Source: Reticulitermes lucifugus (lineage: Eukaryota > Arthropoda > Insecta > Blattodea > Rhinotermitidae). From it: a stretch of DNA of 50,120 nucleotides. The translations under genes were made by a program, and so were the position numbers. Positions 10,883-22,466 of this stretch are shown piece after piece. The stretch is from assembly GCA_026260175.1 (NCBI GenBank), contig JAKCWW010003124.1, forward strand, positions 1 to 50,120. The letters are read 5' to 3'. The notes beneath the pieces are model-generated. The model did no database searches. It was not told the DNA's origin and saw only the letters and a list, made by a program, of their open reading frames with translations. Within the stretch, counting starts at the first letter, position 1. Every line of letters begins with the position of its first letter.

Positions 10883-12027
10883 TATTAAAAATCTGAAACT
10901 TCTCTTAACAGTTTGAAAGCTAAAATGCATATAAATTTTATACAAAGCTTTATTCCCTACATCACAGAAAACACATTTCGCCTTCGGTTAATAGGTCTGC
11001 TGTTATGAAAATAATTTGTTTTTTTTTCTGATAAATGTAATTCCTGGGTAAAATTCGGAATTTTTAAAAGTTACAAGAGGTGCTATGTAGTTACAGCTTG
11101 GCTTCAAATAATTAAATGAAATGAGAAAATAGAGCTATATTTGGCGGTTCAATCCCTTAATCTCACATGTGCACATTTTGTCAGGTTCCACCAATAATCC
11201 GCAGCATGTTACTAACGTATAGACAGAATTTTTAACGTTCAGCTCCACTGAACTGAAATTTAATACGTGTTAGCTAAAAACAAGCCCCCGCGGTAATACA
11301 GTTCACGCATGAGCAGGCTCCAGCCTACCAGCCCCAACATCGCTGTATTCGCTTCAGCCCTGGAACCTTTTATTTCCGGATGTCTGCAATAAGGTTACAC
11401 GAGCTGTATGTCACAGTATTTGCTGATTAGTAGCGCCCAGGCTTGTCATGTATCTTTACCAGTAGCTTAATAAAATCTGTCAGTCCATGGCACACATTGA
11501 TCGTATCTAGCAAACGTAGTATATATACGCACTTCATGGCATCTGCTTGCTTGTTGCTCAATTCAGGCGTACCAACAGCATGCATGTTTGTATATATGTA
11601 TATATGTAGTAGAGTGACGACGATAATTATGTGACGTGAGGGGTATCGTGTGATCTCTACATAAAAGTACTATTCCAGAATCAGTTTGCAGGTACTAGAC
11701 GCAAACTCCCACTCAGCCGGTAGTCCTCTCGACGAACAGAATACCAGCCAAAGACAAGTTACAGTTTGGCGTTGTGAATACATTTTCTCTGCCTTTATCG
11801 TTCTAAACCAGGGAACATGATTCGAGGTGAATGACATTACGGAAGATATACTGCGTTAGTCTTCACTACTACTATCATAAATATGGGTGTTGTATGTTCC
11901 TCCGAAACGTCGGATATATATCCCACTCTCACACGGCGTCAGAAGTCAGAATCAAATAATCGACAGATACATGAGTCTAATACAGCATAAATAATGGCAC
12001 TGTAGTTTAAAGAGAAGTCCACGCTTT
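10883..12027. other. Unannotated DNA
   Basis: The interval contains a TATATGTA microsatellite at 11590-11608 and a GC-richer stretch at 11280-11370 resembling sequence near 3375. A 63-codon frame (11443-11634) is unrecognised. The repeat remnant at 11885-11965 is listed separately. Confidence 0.45.
11885..11965 (+). repeat. Solo fragment of the 38.2/38.4-kb repeat family
   Basis: TCCTCCGAAACGTCGG (GAAAC at 11904-11908, GTC at 11909-11911) is followed by ATATCCCACTC, CACACGGCGTC and AGAAGTCAGAATCAAA. These blocks match, in order, CCGAAACGTC, ATATCCCA and GGAAGTCTGAAATCAA of the copies at 38205 and 38429-38587. Only the half of a hammerhead-like motif containing GAAAC and GTC is present. The CTGANGA box is absent. 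Confidence 0.5.
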
Positions 12028-12465
12028 GTACTGGCCCACAAATTCCAGAAACTAGACATAAAGAAAGACTTCCTGGAAACCTGCCTATTCCCGGTCATGT
12101 TATCCGACGCCGTAACACTGTCGCTCACCGAGAAGGAAAATAGGATGCTCCAAACTTGTCAGCGGAAGATGGAACGGCGAATACTGTAAATGGTATGGAG
12201 CGACAGAGTGACGAATGCCGAAGTAAGGCAGAGAACCAACACGAAGGCATCGTGACAGTGGCTCAGTCTCAAGTGGAAATGGGGAGGCCACGTGGCAAGA
12301 ACGAACGAGCGCAGATGGGCACAGGCTGCATCAATGTGGAACGTAAGAATAGGCAAAAGAAGTGGGCGACCGAAGACCCTATGGGCAGGCACGTTCAAGA
12401 GGACAGTGGTCACGAACAGCCTAAGCCGGAGCGAATGGAGTACACTCACACAGCATCCGTAAAAC
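12028..12465 (+). pseudogene. LINE ORF2 C-terminal remnant (post-RT region)
   Basis: One plus frame reads through the region downstream of reverse transcriptase in non-LTR retrotransposons. It starts with FLETCLFPVMLSDAVTLSLT, equivalent to the usual 'CvLPvmtYGaETWtLt' block, then CQRKMERRIL. Further on come DRVTNAEVRQRT, LKWKWGGHVAR, RRWAQAASMW and GRPKTLW. Two in-frame stops (TAA after RRIL and TGA before QWLSLKW) show that it is dead. The start and the catalytic RT domain are missing, so it is 5' truncated. The clade is probably Jockey-, CR1- or RTE-like. It differs in sequence from the remnant at 15.5 kb. The overlapping 111- and 96-codon frames are shadows. Confidence 0.85.
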
Positions 12466-13904
12466 CAATGTCACAATCTCCGCAGACATAAGCGGATAGT
12501 GGCTACACCAGTGTGTTTAGTGATGCATGTGCCATCCTACCTGACCGAAGTGAAATTTAAGTACATGTTCCAAGTGTCAATGCGACATCGCTAGGAATGG
12601 CTCACCTAGTGATAAAGCACTCGAGCTCTTCCTGGTTCCAACAGGACACGGCTGCCCTCATAGGATTAATTAGGCTTATTTATGTACTTATTTTTTACAA
12701 TTTGAAGAGTGGCACTTTTGTTGAAAACAAAATATTTTTAGTACTAAATAATTCTTAGTTTATTGTATATAAACCTTATAAGTTTACAGATAAAAACGAT
12801 AATTTGTTTAATTACAATGCCAAGTATAGGGACGCACGAATGTACGAAGCCAATCCAACTACATTCGGTATATCTCCTCTTTAAATATCATTTTCGTGCT
12901 CGAGGTTATGGACAACAATTCTAAAGTTATAACTCCATCGCTGTGACTTTCTACTTTCGGCCCCTTTATGCAGTCTCATTATTCATCGCCTTCATTTCTC
13001 CTTTAACCTAGGACTTACTTTTCGCATAAAACTGTGTATAAACCCCGTTAAGTTTTACTTTTCCAGTTAACTTCTACGATAATGAAGGTTTCTGTATAAT
13101 GCTTCTTTGATCGAGAGAGCTTTCAATCGTGATGTTACGTCTTTGAGGGCTAATCACCACACACGGTCTGGCTGTCTACGTACTGGCGGTAATTCTGTCC
13201 CTCCTCATTAACTCAGATATAAGATGAAAAGAACCTCTGAACCACGTGGGGTACAGAGTAACAGGCCCCACTTGTGCGGATTAGCAAAGCTTTCGTTTCA
13301 GATGCTTGAGAAGGTGAGATGATCTTTATAGATCTAGCTTAATAAAACACGGAGGAATTAGTGCATTTTGAAATGTTTCCTTACATAATGCTGCTGCGTG
13401 CAATATTTTAAATCAGGAACAAAGCGAGTTCTTATCTAAATTAGTATTAAGTACCAACCGACATATCTCAAGCTGTTCAACATTAAGCATTTCCAAACAT
13501 TATTAATACACATTATGTAAATACATTAGATAACATTACTTAAATATACATTTTATTTAGGCTTTGGATTTTATTTAAACGAATTTCTTTTCTTTTAATT
13601 CTGCATACTACAAACCACTGTAGCTTTGTCCAAGTGACACACCATGAAGACCATGTAATTACCGAGGTCATTCAAAGTCTGAGGGCATTAATGTAAGGAG
13701 TAATTAGTGTGTATGTCCTCAAGGAAATAATGAAGGTGTCTTGCCTGCAAAGGAATTTAAACATTTTATGTTCTTATTGTGTTTATCTGACCTGAATCTC
13801 TCTTTATGATTCTTAAATTGCAGATGCTAATATATTCTGAGATTGGAATATTAAGTTTAAGGGCTGGAAATGAAGCTTAAATTTGAAGTATTGAACAAGT
13901 GGCA
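12466..13904. other. Unannotated AT-rich DNA
   Basis: The first 200 bp may include the 3' UTR of the LINE remnant upstream. Beyond that I see only AT-rich sequence, with no open frame listed above 60 codons and no repeat copy. Confidence 0.45.
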
Positions 13905-14115
13905 GGGGTACGCTGTGGCGCAGTTTGTTGAGGCACTGCGCTACAAAGCGAAAGGTCACGGTTTCCATTCCCAATGAGGTAATTGGAATTCTTTATTGAC
14001 TCAATCCTTCTGGTCGCACTATGGCAATGGGATATTTCCTGGGGCGTAGGGCTGACAACCTTAGCACCTTCATGTACCCACTGTCTATAAATTCTGGGAG
14101 CCTCAACGTCCTGGA
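13905..14115 (+). mobile_element. SINE family B (copy 2, 3' truncated)
   Basis: The plus strand has an A box TGGCGCAGTTTG (13916-13927) and a B-box-like GGTTTCCATTCCC (13960-13972). The body follows with TCGCACTATGG, CTGACAACCTTAGCACC and CTGGGAGCCTCAACG. The order and spacing agree with the minus-strand copies. The CTTTACC tail found in other copies is missing. The B box has lost the central TTCGA, so Pol III transcription is unlikely. Confidence 0.8.
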
Positions 14116-15505
14116 TCTAAACAAATGATATTTGTTTAGATGCTGATTCCGCCACATTCTTAACGGACAATCCTCTTCCTGCGGAGGTGTTACTGAACAA
14201 GTCGTGTTGTACAGGAATAAAGTGCGTTTTTCAAATTCGATATAAAGTTTAAGAGGCAAAACCAAGGAAATTTACTAAATCCTTAATTCCACGCGACACA
14301 TGTTGGAATGAGATAGGATTTCAGAAAAATCTAACTAGTTTACATCATTTAAAAACTGCTGAAATGAAGTAAAAAAGGAAGACCCCCTCCTCTCCTCTCT
14401 CGCTTTCAATTCTCGAAAATTTTGTGGACATAAAATGACGATAGAGTGCTTGACAGTTCTTTAATTCTCAGATTAAATGCATACAATTGAAATTTTTCAG
14501 AACTGCGAAATATCGTATAAGTTTCAAAAGAAAAAACCGAAAGCCCTCCGGACAGAAAACCTTCAGTTCTTCGAGTAATTTCTTGATCCCTGCAATCGCC
14601 CTCTATAATGACGGGAAAATTAATTTTAAGTAAACAAACTACATTATTTGTTTCAACTTTTATTAGAACACCCACCCGAGAAATCCCATAATATTTATTT
14701 CCTTCTCTCACTCGTTCGACGTACAGGCGTCGAAACTACATTAACTTTCCTCTTCAGAAATATTGTACTGATTTTATTCACCAACTGAAATGGAAGGTTG
14801 GTAAACAATATTGATTAACACATTCGGAACCAAGCGTCCCTAAATATCCTGTTTTATAAATCTGCCCTACTATCCTGTTGAATCTTGCAAGGCATCCATT
14901 TTTTTAAATATCAAGCAATAAAGTTACTTGCACAGAATGTCTACAATGCACCGAGTGATATACATTTTCAAATTAACAAACGCTTCTTGCTTGCACGCGT
15001 AATATTTTATCGTAACTTATGTCCTAAATTACGTCTTGTTGACTCCACGCCATCATATTTGAACTTATTGACGCACTGCAGAGAACACTACGACTTTCAT
15101 AATGACATTTTTTTACCTTTAGACCATACAAAACACTATTATCGTTTTGCAAGTCGCCACGTTACCATAAAATTTACATAATTCTGATGCGGTCTATTAA
15201 TTTTATTATGCTCGGTCATATCTTTTTTATGGCTTAGTCATAAGTCGGTTGGCTAACAGGAGATTTTATTAGACAAAGCATCTCACGTTTTGTTGGTGTC
15301 AGAGAAGACTGGTTCCTCCGATATTATTTTACATACAAGGAAAGAGTTTTTTTGCTCAGATCGACTAAAAAGAAAGGCTGTTAATAGTGAGACAGTTATT
15401 GTCATCCTTGCAATATCACTGAATCACAGCACCTTAAATAGGCAATTTATTTGTTTATATTGGCGAGAATCAAGTAAATTATTCACTGGAAACTGAGTTT
15501 CTGTG
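14116..15505. other. Unannotated AT-rich DNA
   Basis: Open frames of 101 codons (14406-14711, -) and 98 codons (14885-15181, +) have no recognisable motif and no supporting context. No repeat is recognised. Confidence 0.45.
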
Positions 15506-15521
15506 TTAGCAAGTGTCATCA

Positions 15522-15920
15522 TCACGCAGTCTCTCTTACGACAGGTACGTGTCCACTTCCAAAGCGAGTTCTCCAGACAGTGCGATTTAGTCCTTCCTCT
15601 TTCAAGTTCCAGTATCTTTTCATTTGCTTAAGGTCATGCAGTAGCTGCTTAAGTCTTATTTCTCGTCTTCCTATCACTTCTATCCTTCCCTCTGTCTTTC
15701 CTTCAGTAACGTGTTTTGGAAGGCAATTCCTACGCCACATGTGACCAATCCAGTTAGCCTTCCTTGGTTTTATTGAATAATTTCTATCCTTCTTGACTGT
15801 ATGTAATACTTCTTCATTTTTCACACAATAGGTCCAAATGATCTTCTCCATCCTTCTCCAGCACCACATTTCGAAACTTTCAAGGTATTTTTGATATACT
15901 TTCCGAAGTGTCTAGTTTTT
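15522..15920 (-). pseudogene. LINE ORF2 C-terminal remnant (second type)
   Basis: The minus-strand frame reads LRKVYQKYLESFEMWCWRRM and EKIIWTYCVKNEEVL, then KANWIGHMWRRNCLPKHVTEG, GRIEVIGRR, LLHDLKQ, LNRTVWRTRF and PVVRETA, ending at a natural stop. This is the standard order of the segment after reverse transcriptase in a common arthropod LINE group (WIGH, RRNCL, EG, GRR, LL.DLK). A TAG stop near 15912-15914 interrupts the frame upstream, where the family usually has TW. The stop at the C-terminus is followed by TGATGATGA, consistent with a short GAT-rich 3' tail. Everything 5' is missing. It is unlike the 12.0-kb remnant, so two LINE lineages are represented. Confidence 0.88.
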
Positions 15921-16797
15921 ACCAAAATACAAAGCTATGCTCAAAACGTAGCCCCAAGAGTACTAATTTCACTTCATATTTAAGTGAAGTTAATACGTGT
16001 GGGGCTTACAGTTATATTTTATTCGCCAAACTAAAAGATAATTCCCCATATTTTACCGTTGAGACGTTGAAGGAAAAACGTCTTATTATCGCCACGTTGT
16101 CAACAGCTAAACTGTCACAGGCAAGGAAACACACAAAGCAAGTATGCTCAAGACGTAAAGCATCTTATTTAAATTCCGGATATTCCCTCTTCGAATCACG
16201 GGCGGAACACCGGATATGCTGTCCCTCCAAGAAAGTTCCTTCTCAGTTTGCGGAGCCAGGCTCTAATCGCTCCCTTCCACATCCTCTGCAATGAATTATT
16301 CATTAATTGTCCCACAACCGATGCTGTGTGAACTAAATTATTGATAGCAACTAAACTAAACTATAAGCAGAAATTAATAGGGAAAGCACAGGTTATTGCG
16401 AATTGTCTTTTTGACGTCTGTGTTGTTAACTCTTCAGACACAAAAGCAATTATTAATGATACAATATAAATGTCTTAAAGCGTATTGTGTGTTTAAGTAA
16501 AGCTACTGCAGACTTGACGTTTGTCACTATAGCACATACAGATACACAATTAATTTACTCTCCTTTATCTGGCCAGTTAGTCACACCAGTGTTATGTAAG
16601 AGAATATAATTGCAAATGTAGACTACTACCAACATAACATGTGGGGCTTCATAATTAAGAATTATTAAACTGGCTGGACATGAAGGAGGCATGTGGAAAA
16701 TGAAAGTGCATTCAAAACCTGAACGAAAGTGATTGTACTAAATTGGCTCAGTACTCATAAAATTTCGGTTCTATTAAAAGCGTTTTAGGTGCGTTTG
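15921..16797. other. Unannotated DNA with one unrecognised ORF
   Basis: A 128-codon plus frame spans 15908-16294. It has no signal peptide, membrane segment or motif that I recognise, and it starts inside the LINE remnant on the other strand, so I treat it as chance. The rest is AT-rich. Confidence 0.4.
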
Positions 16798-17200
16798 TAT
16801 AGTCATGAAAAGCGTCTGTTACTTTCGTCATTTCCGTCCGTCTGTCTGTCCACATATGTAAGCGCCGCTCCCACTGAATGGATTTCCGTGAAATTTGATA
16901 TTGGGGACTTTCATTAAATTCTTTCGAGAAAATCCAAATTTGGTTAAAATCGGAGAAAAAATATCGGGCACTTTACTTGAAGACATTAAATGCCTGTCTT
17001 CGTGTGAAATGGTAATACGCTGTTAATTCGTCCGTCTGTCCGTCTGTCTTTTCGTCAGTCTGTCAGCATGTAACAGCGCGGCTCCCACTGAAGCATTTAG
17101 GTGAAACTTGACATTTAAAATCTGTCGAGAATTTCAGATTTTGTTTAAAATCTGGTAAAAATCGCCACTTCACTTGAATACTTAAGTACGTTGTAGTGCG
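16798..17200 (+). repeat. Two tandem copies of a dispersed repeat (family E)
   Basis: Two diverged units of roughly 185-215 bp follow each other. Each has a GTCCGTCTGTCTGTCC-like tract (near 16834 and 17028), then GGCTCCCACTGAA or CGCTCCCACTGAA, GTGAAATTTGATATT or GTGAAACTTGACATT, and a TCGAGAA...TTT...AAAATC block. Further copies are at 23490-23665 (-) and 38335-38690 (+). The element type is not recognised. Confidence 0.75.
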
Positions 17201-18221
17201 TCCGGCGGCATTAAATCGCCGTAAAAGCTCTCAAATCGAGTGAAATGATATCAGGCTCTTTAGGACAGCCTATAAGGAATAAACCTTACGCACACGCGCC
17301 ACAATGTTACATTATACGTACATTGCCCTCCTACTTGGAAAATTCTTGAGCAGGTGGTTGATTATGATCTTTCCAAGAAGAGTTATTCTTTCTCAGTGCA
17401 GTCAAAATAAGCCTGCTTAAAAGTTTTGATTCCTCCACATTTCTGTATTTTTTATGTAGATTATTCTATGATTTTTTTCCTACAGATACGTATGTATTTC
17501 TTAAACACTTTAGTTTAAATGTCAGTACTATAACTAGCATTCGTAAATAAATTAAAACCCTGAGATTAGAGCCGCTTGGAGAAAGGTACAACGTACGTAC
17601 CTCTTATTTAGTAGCGACGTTTGCTCCACGTTGCAGAAATTTTGTTTTACTCCAAATACTGCAACAGCCTCAAGGAACGCCACCCGTCTTCATTAATTTT
17701 AATCAGTGCCGTAACTGTTCCAAAATTGTATTACCGACGCCACTTAGCCTACCAGCAGTTTCCAGTAAATCTGTTTTTGCGTGGCCGAGAATGTAACTTC
17801 TCCCAAACGTTGCGTTTTTTAAATTACAGCCATTTTTTGAAATCTTAAATGACAATATATATAAACACCAATAAATAATTCAAGAAATTTTTTTATTTTC
17901 TTTACGTATTACATAATTCTTAACATAAACGATAATTTTGTATACAGGACTGTCATTTGTCGTCGTTTTCTTCGTTGAACAACGAATTGGTTTTAAAAGC
18001 AAAGTTCCAGTTGTATTCTGCAAAAGCACATCGCGTAGTCTGATAGGTACACATCAATATATGGCAGCAATACTGCGCACTCATTTTCAGGGAGGATATC
18101 CACGTAAGAACTGTGCAGTGTTAAGGATCCACAACCACAAAATTAGTAACCGCCTTGATAAAATATTAGATCTCGATTCCAGTCTTCTGAAATATGAAGC
18201 TGAATAAGTTGGTATATACTT
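17201..18221. other. Unannotated AT-rich DNA
   Basis: Frames of 75 and 89 codons (17621-17848 and 17938-18207) have no recognisable domain. No repeat copy is apparent apart from the hammerhead-like fragment that follows. Confidence 0.45.
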
Positions 18222-18275
18222 ACCAAATACCTGAAGATGAAGACAGATATCCGCTCCGAAACGTCGCTACTTGTA
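18222..18275 (+). ncRNA. Hammerhead-ribozyme-like fragment
   Basis: CTGAAGA (18231-18237), an unpaired T, a region that pairs poorly as stem II, GAAAC (18258-18262) and GTC (18263-18265) occur in the correct order, with self-complementary ACGT at 18261-18264. Stem I pairing directly next to the core is not evident. I read it as a decayed solo copy of the motif in the fold-back elements. The spacing of 20 nt between boxes is slightly longer than in the other copies. Confidence 0.4.
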
Positions 18276-20644
18276 TAATTTTGCACGGCACCACACCAGA
18301 GAGAGCTAGGCCTTCATCTATGATGATGTGAGAAATTTAAATCTCTCATCAGATAAAGTTTTTGTATTGCTTGTTAAGTGCGTGCAAAGCAAACGCCAGT
18401 CATTCAAATAGCAGTTACCACATCGTTTATTTGCGATATGTCGTCTATTGAGAACGTGTTTCAATTACAACGAACCATCATGAGCCGTTCAATGCTGCTG
18501 ATATTTAAATTCCAACTACTGCCCAGAACAGAGAGTTTTACACTTGTAGTAGCCTTAAAGGCACTCACGAACATGGGGTGTAAAAGACAATCGGCGTATG
18601 AAGAACTGAATGTCAGTACAGTGCACCGAGGCCAGCAATTAAATTAAGACTCCCTCTTCATTACAGAACATATGCCACTCACACTAGTTACTTTTTATTT
18701 AGATTCTTTAAAATATGTAACATGTTATTGGAATTCGAAGTATGCGTATAATATCACTCACGAAACAGCAATTTATGGTAACGCACCAATACACAATTTT
18801 ACAGGAGACAGAATAAAGTTGACCGATCCTCAATAGACAAACACTTAAGCATGTTATGTTTTTACGAAAATATAAGGAGATGCAATTTTTGTGGACACAA
18901 CATTCTGACAGAAGGTGTGTTTGTAACGCAGCTGTCTAGTAATGCGTGAATCTAGGTTTGACGAATTGTGTGAGTTAATACAAATTGCTCTTTCATGAGC
19001 TATTTATTTTCTGTGGCGATCAATGGATAAAATCAATCAGTTCCATTTACCTGTCTTCAGTAAACATGAATCATCTGCTACGTATTGGTCTTCCTTGCCC
19101 CACTGTCTCTGCGTTCCTTTGCGCTCTAACAAACAAAATGTATCAGTTGACAAGCTGAACGTTCTACTCATAGGCACGTATTGTTTATTTCTGGGTAGCA
19201 GATAAACAAGCAATTTAATTCCCAAAATGTACAATTGGAGACATTTTGCTTTCTGCTGAACAAGTGTCCGAATAAAATAATCTACGGCTACATTATGTTT
19301 TGAAAAACAACGAAAATTTGAAGCATTAAATAAAAAGTGTTTATAAGAGAGTACATTTGTAAAATTAATAGGCCATGTGTTGAAATTTTTCCCGTCCAAA
19401 AAAAGCTACAGCTAAATGAAATACATGAAGTAGACAAATCTAGGTTTTGAAGAGCTGAACAATACTCTCGAACATATATATACAAAGCAGGAGTCTCAAT
19501 ATATGAACCATGAAAATTTAATTCCTACAGAATATCCACGGGGTATTAATATATGTAGATAGCGAAAAACAAACCACTACTCTACCACAGTAACACAGAT
19601 TGTTTCTGAATGCATACCTGGATAAAATTCACTATCGCCTTATTTTGTTACAGTAAAAACTCTATCACTATGCTCACAGTAACGCGTCAAAGCTTAACAG
19701 GTGGTGGGTAAAGGTGTAATATTTGTATTACTTTATAGGAGCCTGAATGAAAAATGCTTTCAAAGATAGATAAGCACGATGGCACTGTATATAAAGGCGA
19801 AGCGCTGCTCTACTTTAGTGAAAATGCGGCAGCTGGTGACTGTGTTTCTTTTCCTTCAGTGCTGGGGAAAATCACATGTCGGCCGAGAGTACTTGAGTAC
19901 TTCTTTACGTCACTAATGTTGTGCACTGTGCGATGTGTACTTGTCAGTGCAGACAGACCATGGGACTAGTTCTAAGATAATATCTGTATAAATGAAAGCT
20001 CTTACGCGCGGCTTTTCTGGAGGGTTCTCTCTATAATACTTCAGGGGTGTTTCTTTGAACCAGTTCCTGTACGCACAGTATAATATGTACATATTTACAG
20101 AGAGACATCGCTTCTATTTCTACAACTAAGTAAGGCTCTTAGACTCAAAAGGTTTTAAAAAATCGTTCTACATATCTTTCACTTACGACAGTTTTTCACG
20201 AAAAATAATGTGCATGAGGATAACAATTTCTGTTATCACTTTCACAATTTATACCTTTAAAATTCCTTGGTTATTATAGGTAACACTAATCTTAACATTT
20301 AAAAATTGACTTTGTACAGCGAACGTATTTATGTGTTTAGTATATTTATTATAAACAAAATTTTTATGTGAGTTTAGGGAGTGATGATGAAGTTCTGATT
20401 TACGAAACTGAAAAACTTTAAAACATTTGACAATGTTTATTCTCCTTCTCACTAACATCATCTACTGTGAAGATATTCCATCAGTATAGGCCTCTTATTT
20501 CCTAGCCTTAATTGCATATAATGCCCATTCGGTTATTGACATTATAGTCTCCTACAGATGTGTATAATTGCTACAAGTAGAAATATAACTTTACTCACCA
20601 TTCGGTGTATTAAAAGCTGAAGTGTTTGGGGTTTCCTAGCCCAT
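18276..20644. other. Unannotated AT-rich DNA
   Basis: A 120-codon minus frame (19037-19399), a 71-codon plus frame (19754-19969) and shorter ones show no domains. The 19037-19399 frame overlaps frames on both strands, as expected by chance. No repeat was recognised. Confidence 0.45.
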
Positions 20645-20717
20645 TTTTTCTACTTATTGAAGGGCTCCGCAGCAGATGCTACGAACGCACCGCAGCCTTG
20701 AAGGCTTATTGTGCAAC
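20645..20717 (+). repeat. Possible LINE 3' end with (GAT)n tail
   Basis: GC-richer sequence (CTCCGCAGCAGATGCTACG, then CTTGAAGGCTTATTGTGC) ends in GTGATGATGATGATGA. A short unique end followed by GAT repeats is a common LINE terminus, and the 15.5-kb remnant also ends in TGATGATGA. No second copy of the unique part is present in the window. Confidence 0.35.
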
Positions 20718-20760
20718 CGTGTGATGATGATGATGAAATTTTTTCTGCTTTCCCAATTTA

Positions 20761-20935
20761 ATGGAGCACCGGTGGAATGAATTGACAGAGGAAATCCCAA
20801 GTACTCGGAGAAAACCCTGTCCCAGTGCCACTTTGTCCATCACAAACCCCACCTGGACCGACCCGGGATCGAACCCTGGCCTCCGCGGTGAAAGGCCGGC
20901 GACTAACTACCTGATCCTTGGCACGGCCTTTCCTA
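20761..20935 (-). mobile_element. tRNA-derived SINE, family D (copy 1)
   Basis: The minus strand has a tRNA-like head at the right end and a B box GGGTTCGATCCC (plus 20865-20876). The body follows with plus-strand signatures CCAGTGCCACTTTG, TCACAAACCCCACC, AAGTACTCGGAGAAAACCC and GGTGGAATGAATTGACAGAG. Three other copies share the 'AGTACTCGG(A/T)GAAAAC' and 'CACAAATCCCAC' blocks. The 60-codon frame across it is not a gene. Confidence 0.8.
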
Positions 20936-21549
20936 GGCCTTAAACAATTATCCCAAACTAGGTTGGAATGAAGTGAACTGGATTAATCAGGCTGAGGACA
21001 GGGACAAGGACAGAAGGCATGTAAACACGTCAGTGAAACTTCTGGCTTTATAAAGTGCAGATAATGAGTAAATATGCATCATTGCACACAGCAGCCGGTC
21101 AAAAAGCGAAAGATAAATATTTACTTAATTTAAATACTGTTAAAGTTTTTGTTTTTCTCCTCTGTTTTATTTCAGTGCCATATTATTATTCTGCTGGTTA
21201 ACTGAAACACGGAGTATTTTCTCAGTGCCACACACATTTTAAAACCCGGACGCTTGTTTTCACGTGCTGTTAGTTGTAAAGGCATCTCCTTTGGCCGCCT
21301 TTCTGAAACTTCTTTGTATAATTTACGCGACTTAATAGGGCCTATACAGTTCTTGCTTCCACTCTTAGACGCGGGTAACAACCCCATGTATGTTACAGTT
21401 CCCCATGTTATATTACATTTTAACGTCAGCATATACGAAGCTGATATGTTCATAATTTTTAAGCAAATACGTATTTGAACAATAAACCTTGTAGCAAGTA
21501 ATCTTAACCTGCTCTTTAAAATAACTACAGCGAGATAAACTATCATGCA
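20936..21549. other. Unannotated DNA; longest ORF of the window overlaps here
   Basis: The longest open frame of the window (163 codons, minus, 21172-21663) covers this stretch and begins inside the tRNA-like segment at 21550-21660. I recognise no domain, signal peptide or repeat in its product, and an opposite-strand frame of 74 codons overlaps it. At this composition one such frame in 50 kb is plausible by chance. I do not call it a gene. Confidence 0.45.
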
Positions 21550-21660
21550 TTGTTTTCCCTCTGGCGTAACTACATCCGACACAGTGTAGGCGGTATGGTG
21601 ACTATGCCACACACTGGATGGGGTTAGATTCCCAGCTATAAAAAGAGATTTTTCTCTTTT
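21550..21660 (+). mobile_element. Possible degenerate tRNA-derived SINE head
   Basis: GGGGTTAGATTCCC (about 21618-21631) resembles a Pol III B box (GGTTCGANTCC), and GTAGGCGGTATGG about 40 bp upstream lies at the right distance for an A box. It is followed by CAGCTATAAAAAGAGA. No second copy of this body exists in the window, so the assignment rests on the boxes alone. Confidence 0.35.
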
Positions 21661-22414
21661 CAAAAATGTTTAGTGCGACTCCAAAATCTGCCAAAACTTC
21701 CAGCCAATTTGTACTGGAAAAATTCCCCTTGTGGTAGAGCGGCCGGAAAGTGAGACTGACGCCCGACCTCCCTTTAGTGTTTAGTTTTAGTGTTAGTCTT
21801 GTTTTAATATTGCATGTCTGTAAAATTTAAAAATATAATATAGAAAGAGAGAATATACATATCACGTTTCATTATTTCAGTGAAAGGTACTTGTTATCGA
21901 GTATGAAAGCACTGACTTACTTTGTATATTTGACCGTGACACTTATCATTCTTGAGGAGCCACAGTGTTCAGTTGATGTTTATGGTGTTGTTACGTTGCG
22001 CCCGGTACGTAGCGCTAGATTTGCCTAATGACGTAGCGTGAAGGGTGGTTACTGGGGCGGTGGAGCTTTAGGCAAATGACATTAGACGAATGTAATATTG
22101 TTTCGAATATTTTGTTGGGAGTAACTGTATGTTTGTCCTTCAGTTTATTTCCTTTTGTGTCCCTTTGTAAATATAAAAATTTCTGTTTTATCCATATTTA
22201 TTACCTTTTTGGTGTAATATATTATATCCTCAATGTCAGTAATCTTTCCACCCATTTTACCCTCTACACATTATTCTTTACGCTCATTTTATTGGCAAGG
22301 CTTCATGTGTAATAATTTGTAACATTTTTCGGATATACTTATAATTGTATATTACATTGTAAAGGTTTGATATCTCAACCTTGCTTGTAATTTTAATTTT
22401 TCTTTTTAATGTTC
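21661..22414. other. Unannotated DNA
   Basis: A 78-codon plus frame (22076-22312) is hydrophobic but AT-driven, without recognisable identity. The segment 21990-22075 is GC-richer, with ACGTAGCG occurring twice and TTTGCCTA/TAGGCAAA facing each other. This may mark an old insertion. Confidence 0.4.
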
Positions 22415-22466
22415 TACTTATAGGCCGGATGATGGATTATTCAAGCCGAAATATGTAGCTTATTTT
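22415..22466 (+). ncRNA. Hammerhead-ribozyme-like fragment with intact stem I
   Basis: The plus strand reads ATAGGC (22420-22425), CGGATGA (22426-22432; CTGATGA with T to G), T, stem II GGATT/AAGCC with one mismatch around ATTC, GAAA (22448-22451), TAT, GTA (22455-22457), GCTTAT (22458-22463). ATAGGC and GCTTAT can form a 6-bp stem I including one G-U pair, in the exact position required. The substituted U4 would inactivate it. It is an old solo copy. Confidence 0.5.

Noticed and set aside
15908..16294. 128-codon plus-strand ORF
   Set aside because: It begins within the LINE remnant on the other strand and shows no domain or bias that sets it apart.
19037..19399. 120-codon minus-strand ORF
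   Set aside because: No recognisable motif, and overlapping frames on both strands suggest chance.
21172..21663. 163-codon minus-strand ORF, the longest in the window
   Set aside because: No recognisable domain or signal. It starts inside a tRNA-like segment, an opposite-strand frame overlaps it, and its length is plausible by chance in 50 kb.
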